A stretch of DNA of 64,000 bases from Nostoc edaphicum CCNP1411 (GTDB taxonomy: Bacteria; Cyanobacteriota; Cyanobacteriia; Cyanobacteriales; Nostocaceae): the NCBI RefSeq assembly GCF_014023275.1, contig NZ_CP054698.1:2728001-2792000 (forward strand), in the 5' to 3' direction. Shown piece by piece: positions 9,325 to 17,910 of this stretch. Under the pieces are notes generated by a model. It was not told where the DNA came from, searched no databases, and saw only the letters and a list, made by a program, of their open reading frames with translations. Positions within the stretch are counted from its first letter, which is position 1; each line of letters begins with the position of its first letter. The position numbers and the translations under genes are program-made.

Positions 9325-10836
9325 ATGGTAGAAGGGTCACAACAAAAACGGGTGGTAGTTATAGGTGCTGGTTGGGCTGGTTTAGGAGCAACCTACCATT
9401 TGGCAAAACAAGGTTATGATGTGACACTTCTAGAAGCAGGCCCCTATCCTGGTGGATTGGTGGCAGGTTGGCAAACACCAGCCGGCAAATCTGTTGAAGC
9501 GGGCATTCATGGCTTTTGGTATCCTTATAAAAATATTTTTTCCCTAATCAATGAATTAGGAATTAATCCTTTTACTACTTGGACTCGTTCTTCGCAATAT
9601 TCGCCAGCAGGTTTGGAAGTTGAATCACCGATTTTTCAAGACTTACCGCGACTCCCCTCGCCACTGGGAACTTTTCTCTACACTCAGTTTAAGCGGCTGC
9701 CACTAATTGACCGTCTCAGTGCCCTACCTTTACTTTATGCTGTCGTTGATTTTGACAATTCTGATGCAGCTTGGCGACGCTATGATTTTGTAACTGCCCG
9801 TGAGTTGTTCAAAGACTTCAACGTTTCTGCACGGCTTTACCGCGAGGCTTTTGAACCAATGTTATTAGTGGGCTTGTTTGCCCCTGGCGAACAATGTTCA
9901 GCCGCAGCAACTTTAGGGATGCTTTACTTTTTTATTCTGGCTCATCAACCAGATTTTGATGTAGTTTGGTGTCGGGGAACTGTTGGAGAAAAGATATTTC
10001 GTCCTTGGGTGGAACGTATTGAAAAAGCTGGTGCGCGAGTGTTACCCAAGCGTCGAGTTACAGATTTAATTGTTGATAGTAATCATCGAGCCAAGGGTGT
10101 GGTTTGTGGTGATGAAGTAATTGAAGCAGATGCCGTGATTTTTGCGGTTGGGATCACAGGGATGAAGAAAATTGTCTCAACGAGTCCTAGTTTACAAAGC
10201 TGTGAAGAATTCCGTAATTTGAGCAATTTAGGAGCAATTGATGTTTTGGCAACGCGGCTATGGTTTGATCGCAAAATTGATATTCCTCGTCCTTCTAATG
10301 CTTGTTTTGGATTCGACGCAACTACAGGTTGGACGTTTTTTGATTTGAATGCTCTACATGATGAATATCAAAATGAGCCAGGAACGGTGATTGAAGCTGA
10401 TTTTTATCATGCAAATCAGTTTCTCAATTTGAGTGATGAGGAGATTTTACCAATAGTTCAGGGTTATTTAGCAACTTGTGTGCCAGCGTTTCGGGAGGCA
10501 AAGATAATTGATAGTAGTGTAATTCGGCTACATCAGGCCGTAACTCACTTTGCACCTGGTAGTTATCGTTATATGTTGCCCGCTAAGACAAGTTTTGAAA
10601 ATGTGTTTATGAGTGGGGATTGGATTGTGAACCGTCATGGTTCGTGGTCACAGGAAAAGGCTTATGTTACTGGTTTGGAGGCGGCGAATTTGGTGGTGTC
10701 TTATTTGGGAGAAGGTCAGCCATCTGAGATTTTAGCTGTAGAAGAGGATGAAGCGCATATTCAAGTGGCGCGATCGCTCAATCAAACTTTGCGTGACTTG
10801 GGCAAATCTATCCTACCTGACTTTTGGTTGCCGTAA
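9325..10836 (+). CDS. FAD-dependent oxidoreductase, carotenoid desaturase/isomerase-like
   Basis: A dinucleotide-binding motif VVVIGAGWAGLGATYHL opens the protein, followed by EAGPYPGGLVAGW (FAD ribose and substrate loop) and a C-terminal FMSGDWIVNRHGSWSQEKAY FAD signature, as in phytoene desaturase, CrtISO and related amine-oxidase-fold enzymes. It would be membrane-associated and act on a hydrophobic polyene. An upstream in-frame ATG at 9199 would add 42 poorly ordered residues. The ATG at 9325 is chosen because GGAGG lies 5 nt before it and the fold begins right after. The product is 503 aa. It is not clearly CrtP, CrtQ or CrtH, so the substrate is left open. Confidence 0.8.
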   Translation: MVEGSQQKRVVVIGAGWAGLGATYHLAKQGYDVTLLEAGPYPGGLVAGWQTPAGKSVEAGIHGFWYPYKNIFSLINELGINPFTTWTRSSQYSPAGLEVESPIFQDLPRLPSPLGTFLYTQFKRLPLIDRLSALPLLYAVVDFDNSDAAWRRYDFVTARELFKDFNVSARLYREAFEPMLLVGLFAPGEQCSAAATLGMLYFFILAHQPDFDVVWCRGTVGEKIFRPWVERIEKAGARVLPKRRVTDLIVDSNHRAKGVVCGDEVIEADAVIFAVGITGMKKIVSTSPSLQSCEEFRNLSNLGAIDVLATRLWFDRKIDIPRPSNACFGFDATTGWTFFDLNALHDEYQNEPGTVIEADFYHANQFLNLSDEEILPIVQGYLATCVPAFREAKIIDSSVIRLHQAVTHFAPGSYRYMLPAKTSFENVFMSGDWIVNRHGSWSQEKAYVTGLEAANLVVSYLGEGQPSEILAVEEDEAHIQVARSLNQTLRDLGKSILPDFWLP

Positions 10837-10944
10837 TCTTTGGGGTAGCACAGCAGTGCATCCCTAATATAAGTAAATTTCTCGTAAATCTAGTTAATCA
10901 TTAACTGTAATCTAAATTCGGTAAGCTAAAGAAAGCGATCGCGA

Positions 10945-11094
10945 TATAGCGGTTCTCATTTTGATGCAATACACTTTGACCTCTCTCCAAACCTCTCTCC
11001 TTTTAGGAGAGAGGCTTTGAATCTTACTCCCCAACGCTAGTAGGGAAGGGGCTGGGGGTTAGGTCTGTATTGCACTCAACTGATAACCGCTATA
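10945..11094. mobile_element. MITE-like element, ~150 bp
   Basis: Imperfect terminal inverted repeats begin TATAGCGGTT and reach TGCAATACA on both ends. The interior has paired CTCTCTCC/GGAGAGAGG and CCCCAACGC/GGGGTTAGG-type segments and no coding capacity. It lies between the flavoprotein and the DUF6464 gene. Confidence 0.65.
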
Positions 11095-11129
11095 CCATCC
11101 TTATAATGTAAATCAAATCACATAAGCTT

Positions 11130-11492
11130 ATGGAGCCAGACTCTTTACAAACCGAGGTGATTCTAACGCACCCGCGTGAGTCTCTCGGTAAAGTACAACT
11201 TGATTGGACACCCCAACCCGGAAACTATCTTGATTTTCAAGGTAAAACTTATGCAGTTTTAGAGCGCCGCCATCGATATCAACTTCAAGCTGGGCGATAC
11301 CGCTTACATAATATTGCCATTTATGTACAGTCTGCTAAACGACCATCTGAGAAAAGTTTGGTAGCAGGACGTTGGGTAATCGGTGATGCCACCTGCTGCT
11401 ACAATGCTCATTCAGAACTCATTCGCTGTGCAGTCAACCCAGATGGCCCTTGCGAATCTTGCCGCTTTTATGAAAAGTTAGAAGCGATTTAA
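11130..11492 (+). CDS. DUF6464 family protein (cyanobacterial, Cys-rich C-terminus)
   Basis: A 120-aa soluble protein with no signal or membrane segment. The N-terminal ~80 residues are a predicted small beta-rich domain (LDFQGKTYAVLERRHRYQL). The C-terminal ~35 residues hold CCYNAHSELIRCAVNPDGP followed by CESCRFYE, five cysteines in a metal- or cluster-binding-like arrangement. The family is widespread in cyanobacteria and, as far as I know, has no established function. It stands alone, convergent with fmt. Confidence 0.75.
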   Translation: MEPDSLQTEVILTHPRESLGKVQLDWTPQPGNYLDFQGKTYAVLERRHRYQLQAGRYRLHNIAIYVQSAKRPSEKSLVAGRWVIGDATCCYNAHSELIRCAVNPDGPCESCRFYEKLEAI

Positions 11493-11656
11493 TTTTGGAT
11501 TTTAGATTTTAGATTTTGGATTTCGGTGTGAGCGCTACTTCGACCCTTCTCTAAGAGACGCTGCGCGAACGGCAGAGGAAGGGCAAGCAAGCTCAATACA
11601 AGTCAGTCGAATACTTTTTCCTTCAATCCAAAATCCAAAATTCAAAATCTAAAATT
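11493..11656. repeat. Inverted repeat array between convergent genes
   Basis: TTTTGGATTTTAGATTTTAG-type units at the left are mirrored by ATCCAAAATCCAAAATTC-type units at the right. A palindromic repeat lies between them (CTCTAAGAGACGCTGCGCG region). It could act as a bidirectional transcript end for the 11130 gene and fmt. Confidence 0.55.
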
Positions 11657-11665
11657 GCCAACCCT

Positions 11666-12697
11666 TCAACTCCCCGCACCAAAAACTTCTCCCACAGTTA
11701 AGCGGGTACCATTAACAAAATCCCATCCCGACTGGGGACGTTTACCAGCTAGCTGAACCTCTCGCAACAGCAACAAACCTTCCCCAGTTTGAACGATCGC
11801 CCCAATTCCTTTAACAATGCTCACTACAACTCCCGGTTGATCTGATAAGTTTGACAAATCGGGTAATTTATCCGCTATTTCTTGCAATTCTGGTGGGAGA
11901 TTGCGTAGACGCGGAGCGGCTTGTCGCCAGACATCGCCTACAGCACCAAGGGGAGCAGAAGCGGTGATTTTCAAGAGGTTGTCACGAAAAGTAGCCGTGC
12001 AGTTAGGGTAAAAGCCTCTGATTTGATTGTGTAATTGGATCGCGCTTTTTGACCAATCCAAACCATAATCTGGTTTTTGAATCAGAGGTGCATAAGTAGC
12101 TGCTAAATTATTTTGGGGAATTGGTTGAATTTCCTGGCGTTCCAACTTCAACAGAGTTTCCACCAACAAATCTCCACCGATCGCAGCTAGTCTCTCGGCT
12201 AAATCTTGGGTATTATCCAGTAATCCAATGGGTGTAGTGGCTATTTGTAGCATTGGGCCGGTATCCATCCCCACATCCATTAACATGGTCGTGATCCCCG
12301 TTTCTTTCTCACCGTTATACAAACACCACTGAATCGGCGCTGCACCGCGATATTTGGGTAAAATCGAGCCATGCACATTAATACAGCCCAACTTTGGCAT
12401 CTTCAATATTTTTGACGATAAAATCTGTCCATAGGCGACAACAACAAACACATCTGCGTCTGATTGTTTGAGTTGGGTTAAAGTTTCAGTGTCTTTTTTC
12501 ACCCGCTCAGGTTGCCATACTGGTAAGTTGTGAGCAGTTGCGATCGCTTTTACGGGTGTTGGGATCAATTTATTTCCGCGTTCCCGGCGTTTATCTGGTT
12601 GAGTGACAACTGCCAACACCTCAAATTCTGAATGATTCAATAACTTTTCTAGCGTGGGTACAGCAAACTGGGGTGTACCAAAAAATACAATTTTCAT
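11666..12697 (-). CDS. fmt: Methionyl-tRNA formyltransferase
   Basis: Transfers a formyl group from 10-formyl-THF to initiator Met-tRNA in the cytoplasm. The start [19 protein letters not shown] is typical. The formyltransferase core contains [19 protein letters not shown] (with the catalytic histidine/asparagine region) and [10 protein letters not shown] (catalytic aspartate), and the C-terminal tRNA-binding OB-like domain ends [10 protein letters not shown]. At 343 aa it is somewhat longer than the usual ~315-335. Part of the excess (around residues 254-265) is encoded by a palindromic cyanobacterial repeat at 11903-11938 that remains in frame. Confidence 0.95.
   Translation of the reverse strand: MKIVFFGTPQFAVPTLEKLLNHSEFEVLAVVTQPDKRRERGNKLIPTPVKAIATAHNLPVWQPERVKKDTETLTQLKQSDADVFVVVAYGQILSSKILKMPKLGCINVHGSILPKYRGAAPIQWCLYNGEKETGITTMLMDVGMDTGPMLQIATTPIGLLDNTQDLAERLAAIGGDLLVETLLKLERQEIQPIPQNNLAATYAPLIQKPDYGLDWSKSAIQLHNQIRGFYPNCTATFRDNLLKITASAPLGAVGDVWRQAAPRLRNLPPELQEIADKLPDLSNLSDQPGVVVSIVKGIGAIVQTGEGLLLLREVQLAGKRPQSGWDFVNGTRLTVGEVFGAGS
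11903..11938. repeat. Palindromic interspersed repeat within fmt
   Basis: Resembles the GCGTAGACGC...ACATCGCC repeat scattered in Nostoc intergenic DNA; a related copy sits inside the SNF2 gene at 39488-39520. It is translated in frame. Confidence 0.5.
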
Positions 12698-13673
12698 TAA
12701 TAAATTAGTCGTTAGTAATTAGTTAATCGTAAGTGCGCTCCTCATAACTGACAACATTTAAGTTGCATATTGAAACAGAATTCACCAAGTCAGGATTTAG
12801 CAGATGTATTCTGGACGGCAGTGGCAAAACACAGTTGATTTGCTGTAAATAATATTGGCTATTTGGTGGTACAATGTTTTCGTATTGTATTAGTGAAACC
12901 AAAAGCTGCTTGATTCACTTAATAGTTAAGTTGACAAGTGTAACAGCTAGCATCAACTACATCTGCCTCTAGTGAACCTAATCACTTAGTGGTTTTTCGT
13001 TACGAGTCGCTAGAGCATCTACCGAGTAAATTTCGTTGTGTTCCTGATAATTTTCCCCAAACTGCCTTTAAACGCAGTTGAGTTTCTGAAAAACTATTGC
13101 GTCTTCTAGCTATTTTGTAGTTTAGATTGCAATTTTTAAATTTGGGTTGCTGACACCAATATTTTCTGAGTATGATGTATTATGCGTCCGCTTTCCCAGG
13201 TTTTTAATTAACGCCTCACGTTTACCATTCTGAGGGTTTGCGCTGTTATATTTAGTGTATGACCTGGCTTGTTTGCTGTGTACTAGCGATCGCTAGTACG
13301 ATCCCCAATAGCCAAGTTATTTAACTCTTGTTTGCCAGCGCCATTTTCCTAACCTATACCCGGAATTTCCATTAACCAATACCTGGTGTTTGGTGTGGTT
13401 AGGTGTAGCTACAGCAAAATTATATATCGTGTAGTAATTACTGAGTTCTCAGCATATTTACTATACTCGCATATCTTTGCAAAAAAACATTCAGTACCTT
13501 AGTAAGAAAAGGTGTAGACGATGATACCTAATTTTTGTAAAACTCTGCAAACTTTGAAGAAATTATCTAGTCATTGCTTTTAGTTTCTTGTTATACATAT
13601 AATTGCCGCCTGCCCCATTGCTGCTGATGTATTGCTTCTCACATCGCAATCGCCCCCTCTAGAGAGTCTACAA
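12698..13673. other. Long intergenic region without recognised genes
   Basis: About 975 bp between divergently oriented fmt and the 13674 gene. Only very short ORFs occur. It contains a perfect 20-bp palindrome centred on a HIP1 site (13280-13299). No tRNA or known structured RNA was recognised. Confidence 0.45.
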
Positions 13674-14996
13674 ATGCTTAAACCCCTTTTGCTGTCAGGA
13701 TGGTTCCGCGCACAACCATTTCTCAATTACGTTGTCGTTGTGATACTGATTGCACCCTTGTTAGGGGCATCGGGTCACTCGATCCCAGTAAGATCCGAAG
13801 TAGCTAAACTAGCTTCGACAACTGGAGATTCTGACTCTGTATCAAAGGAAATAGCTGTAGTTGGGGAACCTGAGATAGCTGAAATATTCAAAGCAGATCA
13901 AATCAACTCATTAACAGAAGATTTTGACTCTGTACCAACACAAAGTACTGCTCTCCAGGAACCGCAAGTATTACCAGCGGATAAAATTGATTATTTGGCT
14001 CAAGTAGATAGTTTTGTGCCAAACAGCGATTTAACTGTTCCTGATACTTTGGCAGCAGTTGAACTCGCACCATTAACGGATACTCCTGTTAGTCAGCTGA
14101 ATTTAATACAAAAACTCAAAGCTGCTAATATTAAGTCTTTGAAAGGACAAGGAAATTCTCTCTCTAGAGAAAAGTCTTTTACTAAATCATTGGCAGCAAT
14201 TAAAGTAGCTCCAACTCTGAGAGAATTACAACCAACCATAACAACAGAAATACCTGCTACTGAATCAGTTGATGAGTCCCAAGCAGAACAAATAGATCCT
14301 ATCGGTAGTCCTCATCCTATTCCTTGGAAATGGATTACAGCTACTCAAGAGGCAATTGGTTCTAAGGGTGGTTCTGGAGTGCGCCACTACCGCAGCGTAC
14401 CTGTGGTTTCTCCAGATGGTAAATATGCTGTTTATAGCCGGGTGCAACTAGAAGTCAAACCCCAAATGTACAACAGCCGTGTCACCAGCATTATGTTTGT
14501 CCAAGATATGCAAACTAAAAAGTTGTGGGTGATGGCTTCAACAACTCCAGTTAGCGATCCTTTATTAAAGGTAAAGGCTGTAAAGGCGGAAGCCTCAGAA
14601 CAAACTGATACGAGCGGTAAAATTGGAGTATTAGTTCCTGTTAGCTGGTCAGAAAAAGGCGATCGCTTCTTAGCACGCAAATTTGAAGGTATATTTAACG
14701 CAGGTGATTCTACAGATAGTGCAGTGATTTGGGATCGGCAAAAAAATCACACGAATACAGTAGCTCCAGCTAATCAGGAAGATGAGCATGAGAAAATCGC
14801 TGTATTGTTAGGCTGGAGTAAAAGCCAACCAGATCATGTGCTGTTCCGTGCAGGTGAATTGGGCGAGGAAAACTGGCCGTTAATGCAAGTTACTAATGAT
14901 GGTAAGACTGTAACGACAACAGACGATGATCAGCCGATTACTTTTGGCAAAAAGGTAACAGAAATTTGGGCGGGCCCACAAGTCGCCTACCGATAG
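13674..14996 (+). CDS. Membrane-anchored protein of unknown function
   Basis: Not recognised. A hydrophobic segment near the N-terminus (FLNYVVVVILIAPLLGAS) suggests a signal anchor with the rest outside the cytoplasm. Residues ~40-190 are low-complexity and Ser/Thr/Glu-rich, probably disordered. Residues ~200-440 look like a compact beta-rich domain with PVVSPDGKYAVYSRVQLEV and VLLGWSKSQPDHVLFRAGE, reminiscent of beta-propeller (TolB/WD40-like) blades. The ATG at 13674 is preferred over one 42 bp upstream because it places the hydrophobic segment near the N-terminus. A strong terminator follows, so it is likely monocistronic. Confidence 0.65.
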   Translation: MLKPLLLSGWFRAQPFLNYVVVVILIAPLLGASGHSIPVRSEVAKLASTTGDSDSVSKEIAVVGEPEIAEIFKADQINSLTEDFDSVPTQSTALQEPQVLPADKIDYLAQVDSFVPNSDLTVPDTLAAVELAPLTDTPVSQLNLIQKLKAANIKSLKGQGNSLSREKSFTKSLAAIKVAPTLRELQPTITTEIPATESVDESQAEQIDPIGSPHPIPWKWITATQEAIGSKGGSGVRHYRSVPVVSPDGKYAVYSRVQLEVKPQMYNSRVTSIMFVQDMQTKKLWVMASTTPVSDPLLKVKAVKAEASEQTDTSGKIGVLVPVSWSEKGDRFLARKFEGIFNAGDSTDSAVIWDRQKNHTNTVAPANQEDEHEKIAVLLGWSKSQPDHVLFRAGELGEENWPLMQVTNDGKTVTTTDDDQPITFGKKVTEIWAGPQVAYR

Positions 14997-15018
14997 GTTA
15001 TAAAAAATCCTATATACT

Positions 15019-15050
15019 CCCGTTGTCGTTAGTGACGACAACGGGATTTT
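15019..15050 (+). terminator. Strong rho-independent terminator
   Basis: A perfect 11-bp stem (CCCGTTGTCGT/ACGACAACGGG) with a 5-nt loop, then ATTTTTATTTT, 22 bp after the stop of the 13674 gene. Confidence 0.9.
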
Positions 15051-15099
15051 TATTTTGTACAGTTTCAGATTTTACCCAGAAAACAATGAAGAGTGCTGT

Positions 15100-15285
15100 T
15101 CACGGTCGCGGGGCGTTTAGATGTTGGGGAATTCCTCCCATGCGCTCTAGAATGCTTTGCTCAGATGACTGGCTTTTCTCACCATGAGAAGCGTCATTTT
15201 TCTGATCCTGTCTATCTTTTATGAATAGCAAGAAGTCCAGCACTTCTTCCACTAGAGAAAGAGAATATTTATTGACATACTTAAT
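15100..15285 (-). pseudogene. Possible antitoxin (DUF2281-like) gene remnant
   Basis: A minus-strand open frame of about 60 codons without an ATG reads SLVEEVLDFLLFIKDRQ, which resembles the LPE-x-LxxEVLDFxxFLK core of DUF2281/VapB-like antitoxins. Residues SILERMGGIPQHL come near its end. A stop codon directly precedes the conserved part, so it looks like a decayed fragment. A GTG start inside it is possible but would lose the family core. Confidence 0.3.
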
Positions 15286-15350
15286 TTATGAAGCGTATCG
15301 TACAATTCGCCCACAACTATTAATCTAAATAAAAATACTTAAAATTAAAA

Positions 15351-15653
15351 CTAGAGAGGCTTAGGCTTATCACCCCTTTCCCACTCAGGTATAGCCCCTT
15401 TCACCCGCCGGATGGGCAAATTAGCAATTAAAGCTGTGGTTCGTTGGTTGCTTTCTAAGGAGAACTCCAAGCCCTCTGTCTCAATTTCTACATAGCGACA
15501 GACTACATCTAGGATTTCTTTCCGCATTTTTTCCAACGTTTGAGGATCTAAGTCGGCGCGATCATGAGCAATCACCAATTGCAGGCGACGTTTAACTTGA
15601 GTTCGACTGCTATCAGGGCCGCGAAAAAAAAGTTTTTCTAGAAGTTCAATCAT
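15351..15653 (-). CDS. minE: Cell division topological specificity factor MinE
   Basis: A 100-aa MinE. The N-terminal [10 protein letters not shown] is the membrane-targeting stretch and [20 protein letters not shown] is the MinD-contact helix; the C-terminal half is the dimerising topological-specificity domain. It stimulates MinD ATPase and drives MinCD off the membrane at midcell. It is the last gene of a minus-strand minC-minD-minE cluster, 36 bp after minD. Confidence 0.97.
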   Translation of the reverse strand: MIELLEKLFFRGPDSSRTQVKRRLQLVIAHDRADLDPQTLEKMRKEILDVVCRYVEIETEGLEFSLESNQRTTALIANLPIRRVKGAIPEWERGDKPKPL

Positions 15654-15689
15654 TACGAATAGGTCTGGGGCGGAGACTGGAAAGGTAAG

Positions 15690-16496
15690 TTAAACAATCT
15701 TTGTCCACAACAACCTTCGTAGACGGGCGAAGATGCTGTCTTGGGACGAGTCGATCTCCAGAAATTCGACACTTTCTCCTTCTAATCTACGAGCAATGTT
15801 CTCAAAGGCTGTGGCAGCTAAAGAGGGATTTTCCGCTAACACTAAGGGTTCGCCGCGATTGGTAGATACAATAACACGCTCGTCGTCAGGGATTACCCCG
15901 ATAAGGGGAATGGCGAGAAGTTCCTGAACATCTTGCACTGACATCATATCATTTGCCTGCACCATTGCGGGTCTGATGCGGTTAATTATTAAATGAACAC
16001 GCTTGATACCTTGTGCTTCTAGTAACCCCACTACCCGATCAGCATCACGAACTGAAGAAATTTCTGGTGTGCTGACAACTAGCGCTTCTTTGGCCGGGCC
16101 GATCGCATTTTTAAACCCATTTTCAATACCGGCAGGGCTATCAATAATCACATACTGATACTTTTGCGCTAGTGCATTCACCAATAACTTCATCTGTTCA
16201 GGTGTGACTGCATCTTTCGAGCGATTTTGGGCTGCCGGCAAAAGTACGAGATTGGGTTGGCGCTTATCTTTCACCAAGGCTTGTTCTAGGCGGCACTCTC
16301 TGGCTAAGACTTCTACCGCAGTATAAACGATGCGGTTTTCCAGCCCTAAGAGCAAATCCAAATTTCTCAGACCAAAATCCGCATCAACCAAAGCAACTTG
16401 ACGCCCCATCTTGGCCAAAGCCATACCCAAATTTGCTGAAACTGTGGTTTTACCCACTCCTCCTTTACCGGAGGTAATCACAATAATGCGAGTCAT
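15690..16496 (-). CDS. minD: Septum site-determining ATPase MinD
   Basis: ParA/MinD-type ATPase of 268 aa. The deviant Walker A GKGGVGKTT is at residues ~10-18, the switch region holds VDADFGLRNLDLLLG, Walker B is YVIIDSPAGIE, and an amphipathic C-terminal membrane-targeting helix (IFARLRRLLWTKIV) is present. MinD binds the membrane as an ATP dimer and recruits MinC to block FtsZ assembly away from midcell. It lies between minC (172-bp gap) and minE (36-bp gap). Confidence 0.97.
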   Translation of the reverse strand: MTRIIVITSGKGGVGKTTVSANLGMALAKMGRQVALVDADFGLRNLDLLLGLENRIVYTAVEVLARECRLEQALVKDKRQPNLVLLPAAQNRSKDAVTPEQMKLLVNALAQKYQYVIIDSPAGIENGFKNAIGPAKEALVVSTPEISSVRDADRVVGLLEAQGIKRVHLIINRIRPAMVQANDMMSVQDVQELLAIPLIGVIPDDERVIVSTNRGEPLVLAENPSLAATAFENIARRLEGESVEFLEIDSSQDSIFARLRRLLWTKIV

Positions 16497-16668
16497 GATA
16501 GAAATGCGGTCAATGAGGGTTCAGGAAATATAAAACAGTAAATTGCAGTATAAAGTATGAAGTATCGTATCAAGTATGAAGAAATATCTGTTCTCCCTGA
16601 TGATAGCGAGGCATGAATATTTCTTTTATTTCATCTTTACTTATATACTTCATTCTTTAAGTAAATAT

Positions 16669-17709
16669 TTATGGTTCTTGATTGCTCTTGGTGAATTGGT
16701 TTCTGGAAAAATCAGTCGCCCTAGCGATGCGAATTCCTTGGGGCGTAATATGTGCCACCTCTGGATAAAACTGCATTGGCGGTTTTTCTGGTGCTCTAGC
16801 TACAGCATCTGCGATTCGCAGTTGGGTTGGTTCCATTTGCAAGGCCATAATCAGACACTCACTATTGCCTCCAGCCCCAGCATGAGCAATTCCACGCAAA
16901 CGACCCCAGATAATAATATCTCCATCTGCAATTACAATACCACCTGGGTTTAAATCTCCCAAGAGAATTACTGTCCCTGGATGACGAATTTCTACTCCAG
17001 AGCGGACTGTCATTTCTAAATAGAGGGCATCTGCCTGGGGGATGGCTGTAGCCGTTGGCTCTGAACTCAAGGAAGTTACGGGCTGTAATTGTTCTACAGA
17101 ATACCCAGATGTTACGGCTGCGATCGCAGTTTGCCGCCGACTTGTCGAGACAGATATCAGTCGGAGTTGGACTTCACTTAAAGCCTCGGCGAGTTCTTGG
17201 AGTTGTCTGGCATCTACCAGGCGGTCTTGTGCCATTAGATGCACAGGTGTATTAGATACACGGAAGCGATCGCCAGCATTCAGACGTTGCCTTATTTGTT
17301 GCCAAATATCAGACCAACTAAGTTCTGAGGCAGATACTTGAGATTCCGGGGGCAAAATTAATAACAGTCGTCCCTCCTTACTCTTTAACTGGACTTGAGT
17401 ATTGTCACTTATACGATGCCCTGGCAATGCTGATTCATTCGGATTTGAATCAGTCAGGATGAAATCTGAAGGGGCATCAGTATTTGACTCTACATCTGGG
17501 TTGGTAGGATTTGACTCTACATCAGCAAGGACAGTATTTGATTTTAAATAAAGGAGGACAGATTTTAACTCCGCATCCGGGAGGATAGAATCTGACTCTA
17601 CATCAGAAACAGTAGGATTTACCTCTACCTCTGAAAGGATAGAGTTTGGTTCTGCATTAGGAAGTGCAGAATTTGACTTTAGATTGGGAATCGCAGAATC
17701 AGAAGTCAT
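16669..17709 (-). CDS. minC: Septum site-determining protein MinC with N-terminal nonapeptide repeat
   Basis: The C-terminal ~100 residues are the MinC beta-helix dimerisation domain (RSGVEIRHPGTVILLGDLNP, GGIVIADGDIIIWGRLRGIA), which binds MinD. The middle part (~105-215) corresponds to the FtsZ-inhibiting N-domain. It is followed on the same strand by minD and minE. At 346 aa it exceeds the ~220-270 usual for bacterial MinC. The excess is an acidic Ser/Asn/Pro-rich extension made of eight tandem 9-residue units at residues 5-76 (for example SALPNAEPN, SILSEVEVN, TVLADVESN), probably disordered. Confidence 0.93.
   Translation of the reverse strand: MTSDSAIPNLKSNSALPNAEPNSILSEVEVNPTVSDVESDSILPDAELKSVLLYLKSNTVLADVESNPTNPDVESNTDAPSDFILTDSNPNESALPGHRISDNTQVQLKSKEGRLLLILPPESQVSASELSWSDIWQQIRQRLNAGDRFRVSNTPVHLMAQDRLVDARQLQELAEALSEVQLRLISVSTSRRQTAIAAVTSGYSVEQLQPVTSLSSEPTATAIPQADALYLEMTVRSGVEIRHPGTVILLGDLNPGGIVIADGDIIIWGRLRGIAHAGAGGNSECLIMALQMEPTQLRIADAVARAPEKPPMQFYPEVAHITPQGIRIARATDFSRNQFTKSNQEP
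17482..17697. repeat. 27-bp tandem repeat (8 units) in the 5' part of minC
   Basis: Eight consecutive units of 27 bp encode degenerate nonapeptides of pattern S-x-[IL]-x-[DNE]-[AV]-E-x-N. No frame disruption is seen. Confidence 0.75.
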
Positions 17710-17910
17710 GCAGTACTAGCCAAAAGACAAGGGACACTCCGAATAATTACTAATATTAGATCAGTTGCAAAATTCAACAACATCCTCAGACCACAAAGTG
17801 CAGAGTGCCGAGTCCTGAGTCATAGTGACAAAATTTTGCTTCTTTACTACCCTACAACAACAATTCTTATACTCTTCACTCAGCAAGAATTTTGTTCGGT
17901 GTCTCGTGAC

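Noticed and set aside
12698..13673. tRNA or structured RNA in the long gap upstream of the 13674 gene
   Set aside because: No T-loop or acceptor pairing and no known riboswitch core could be found by eye.
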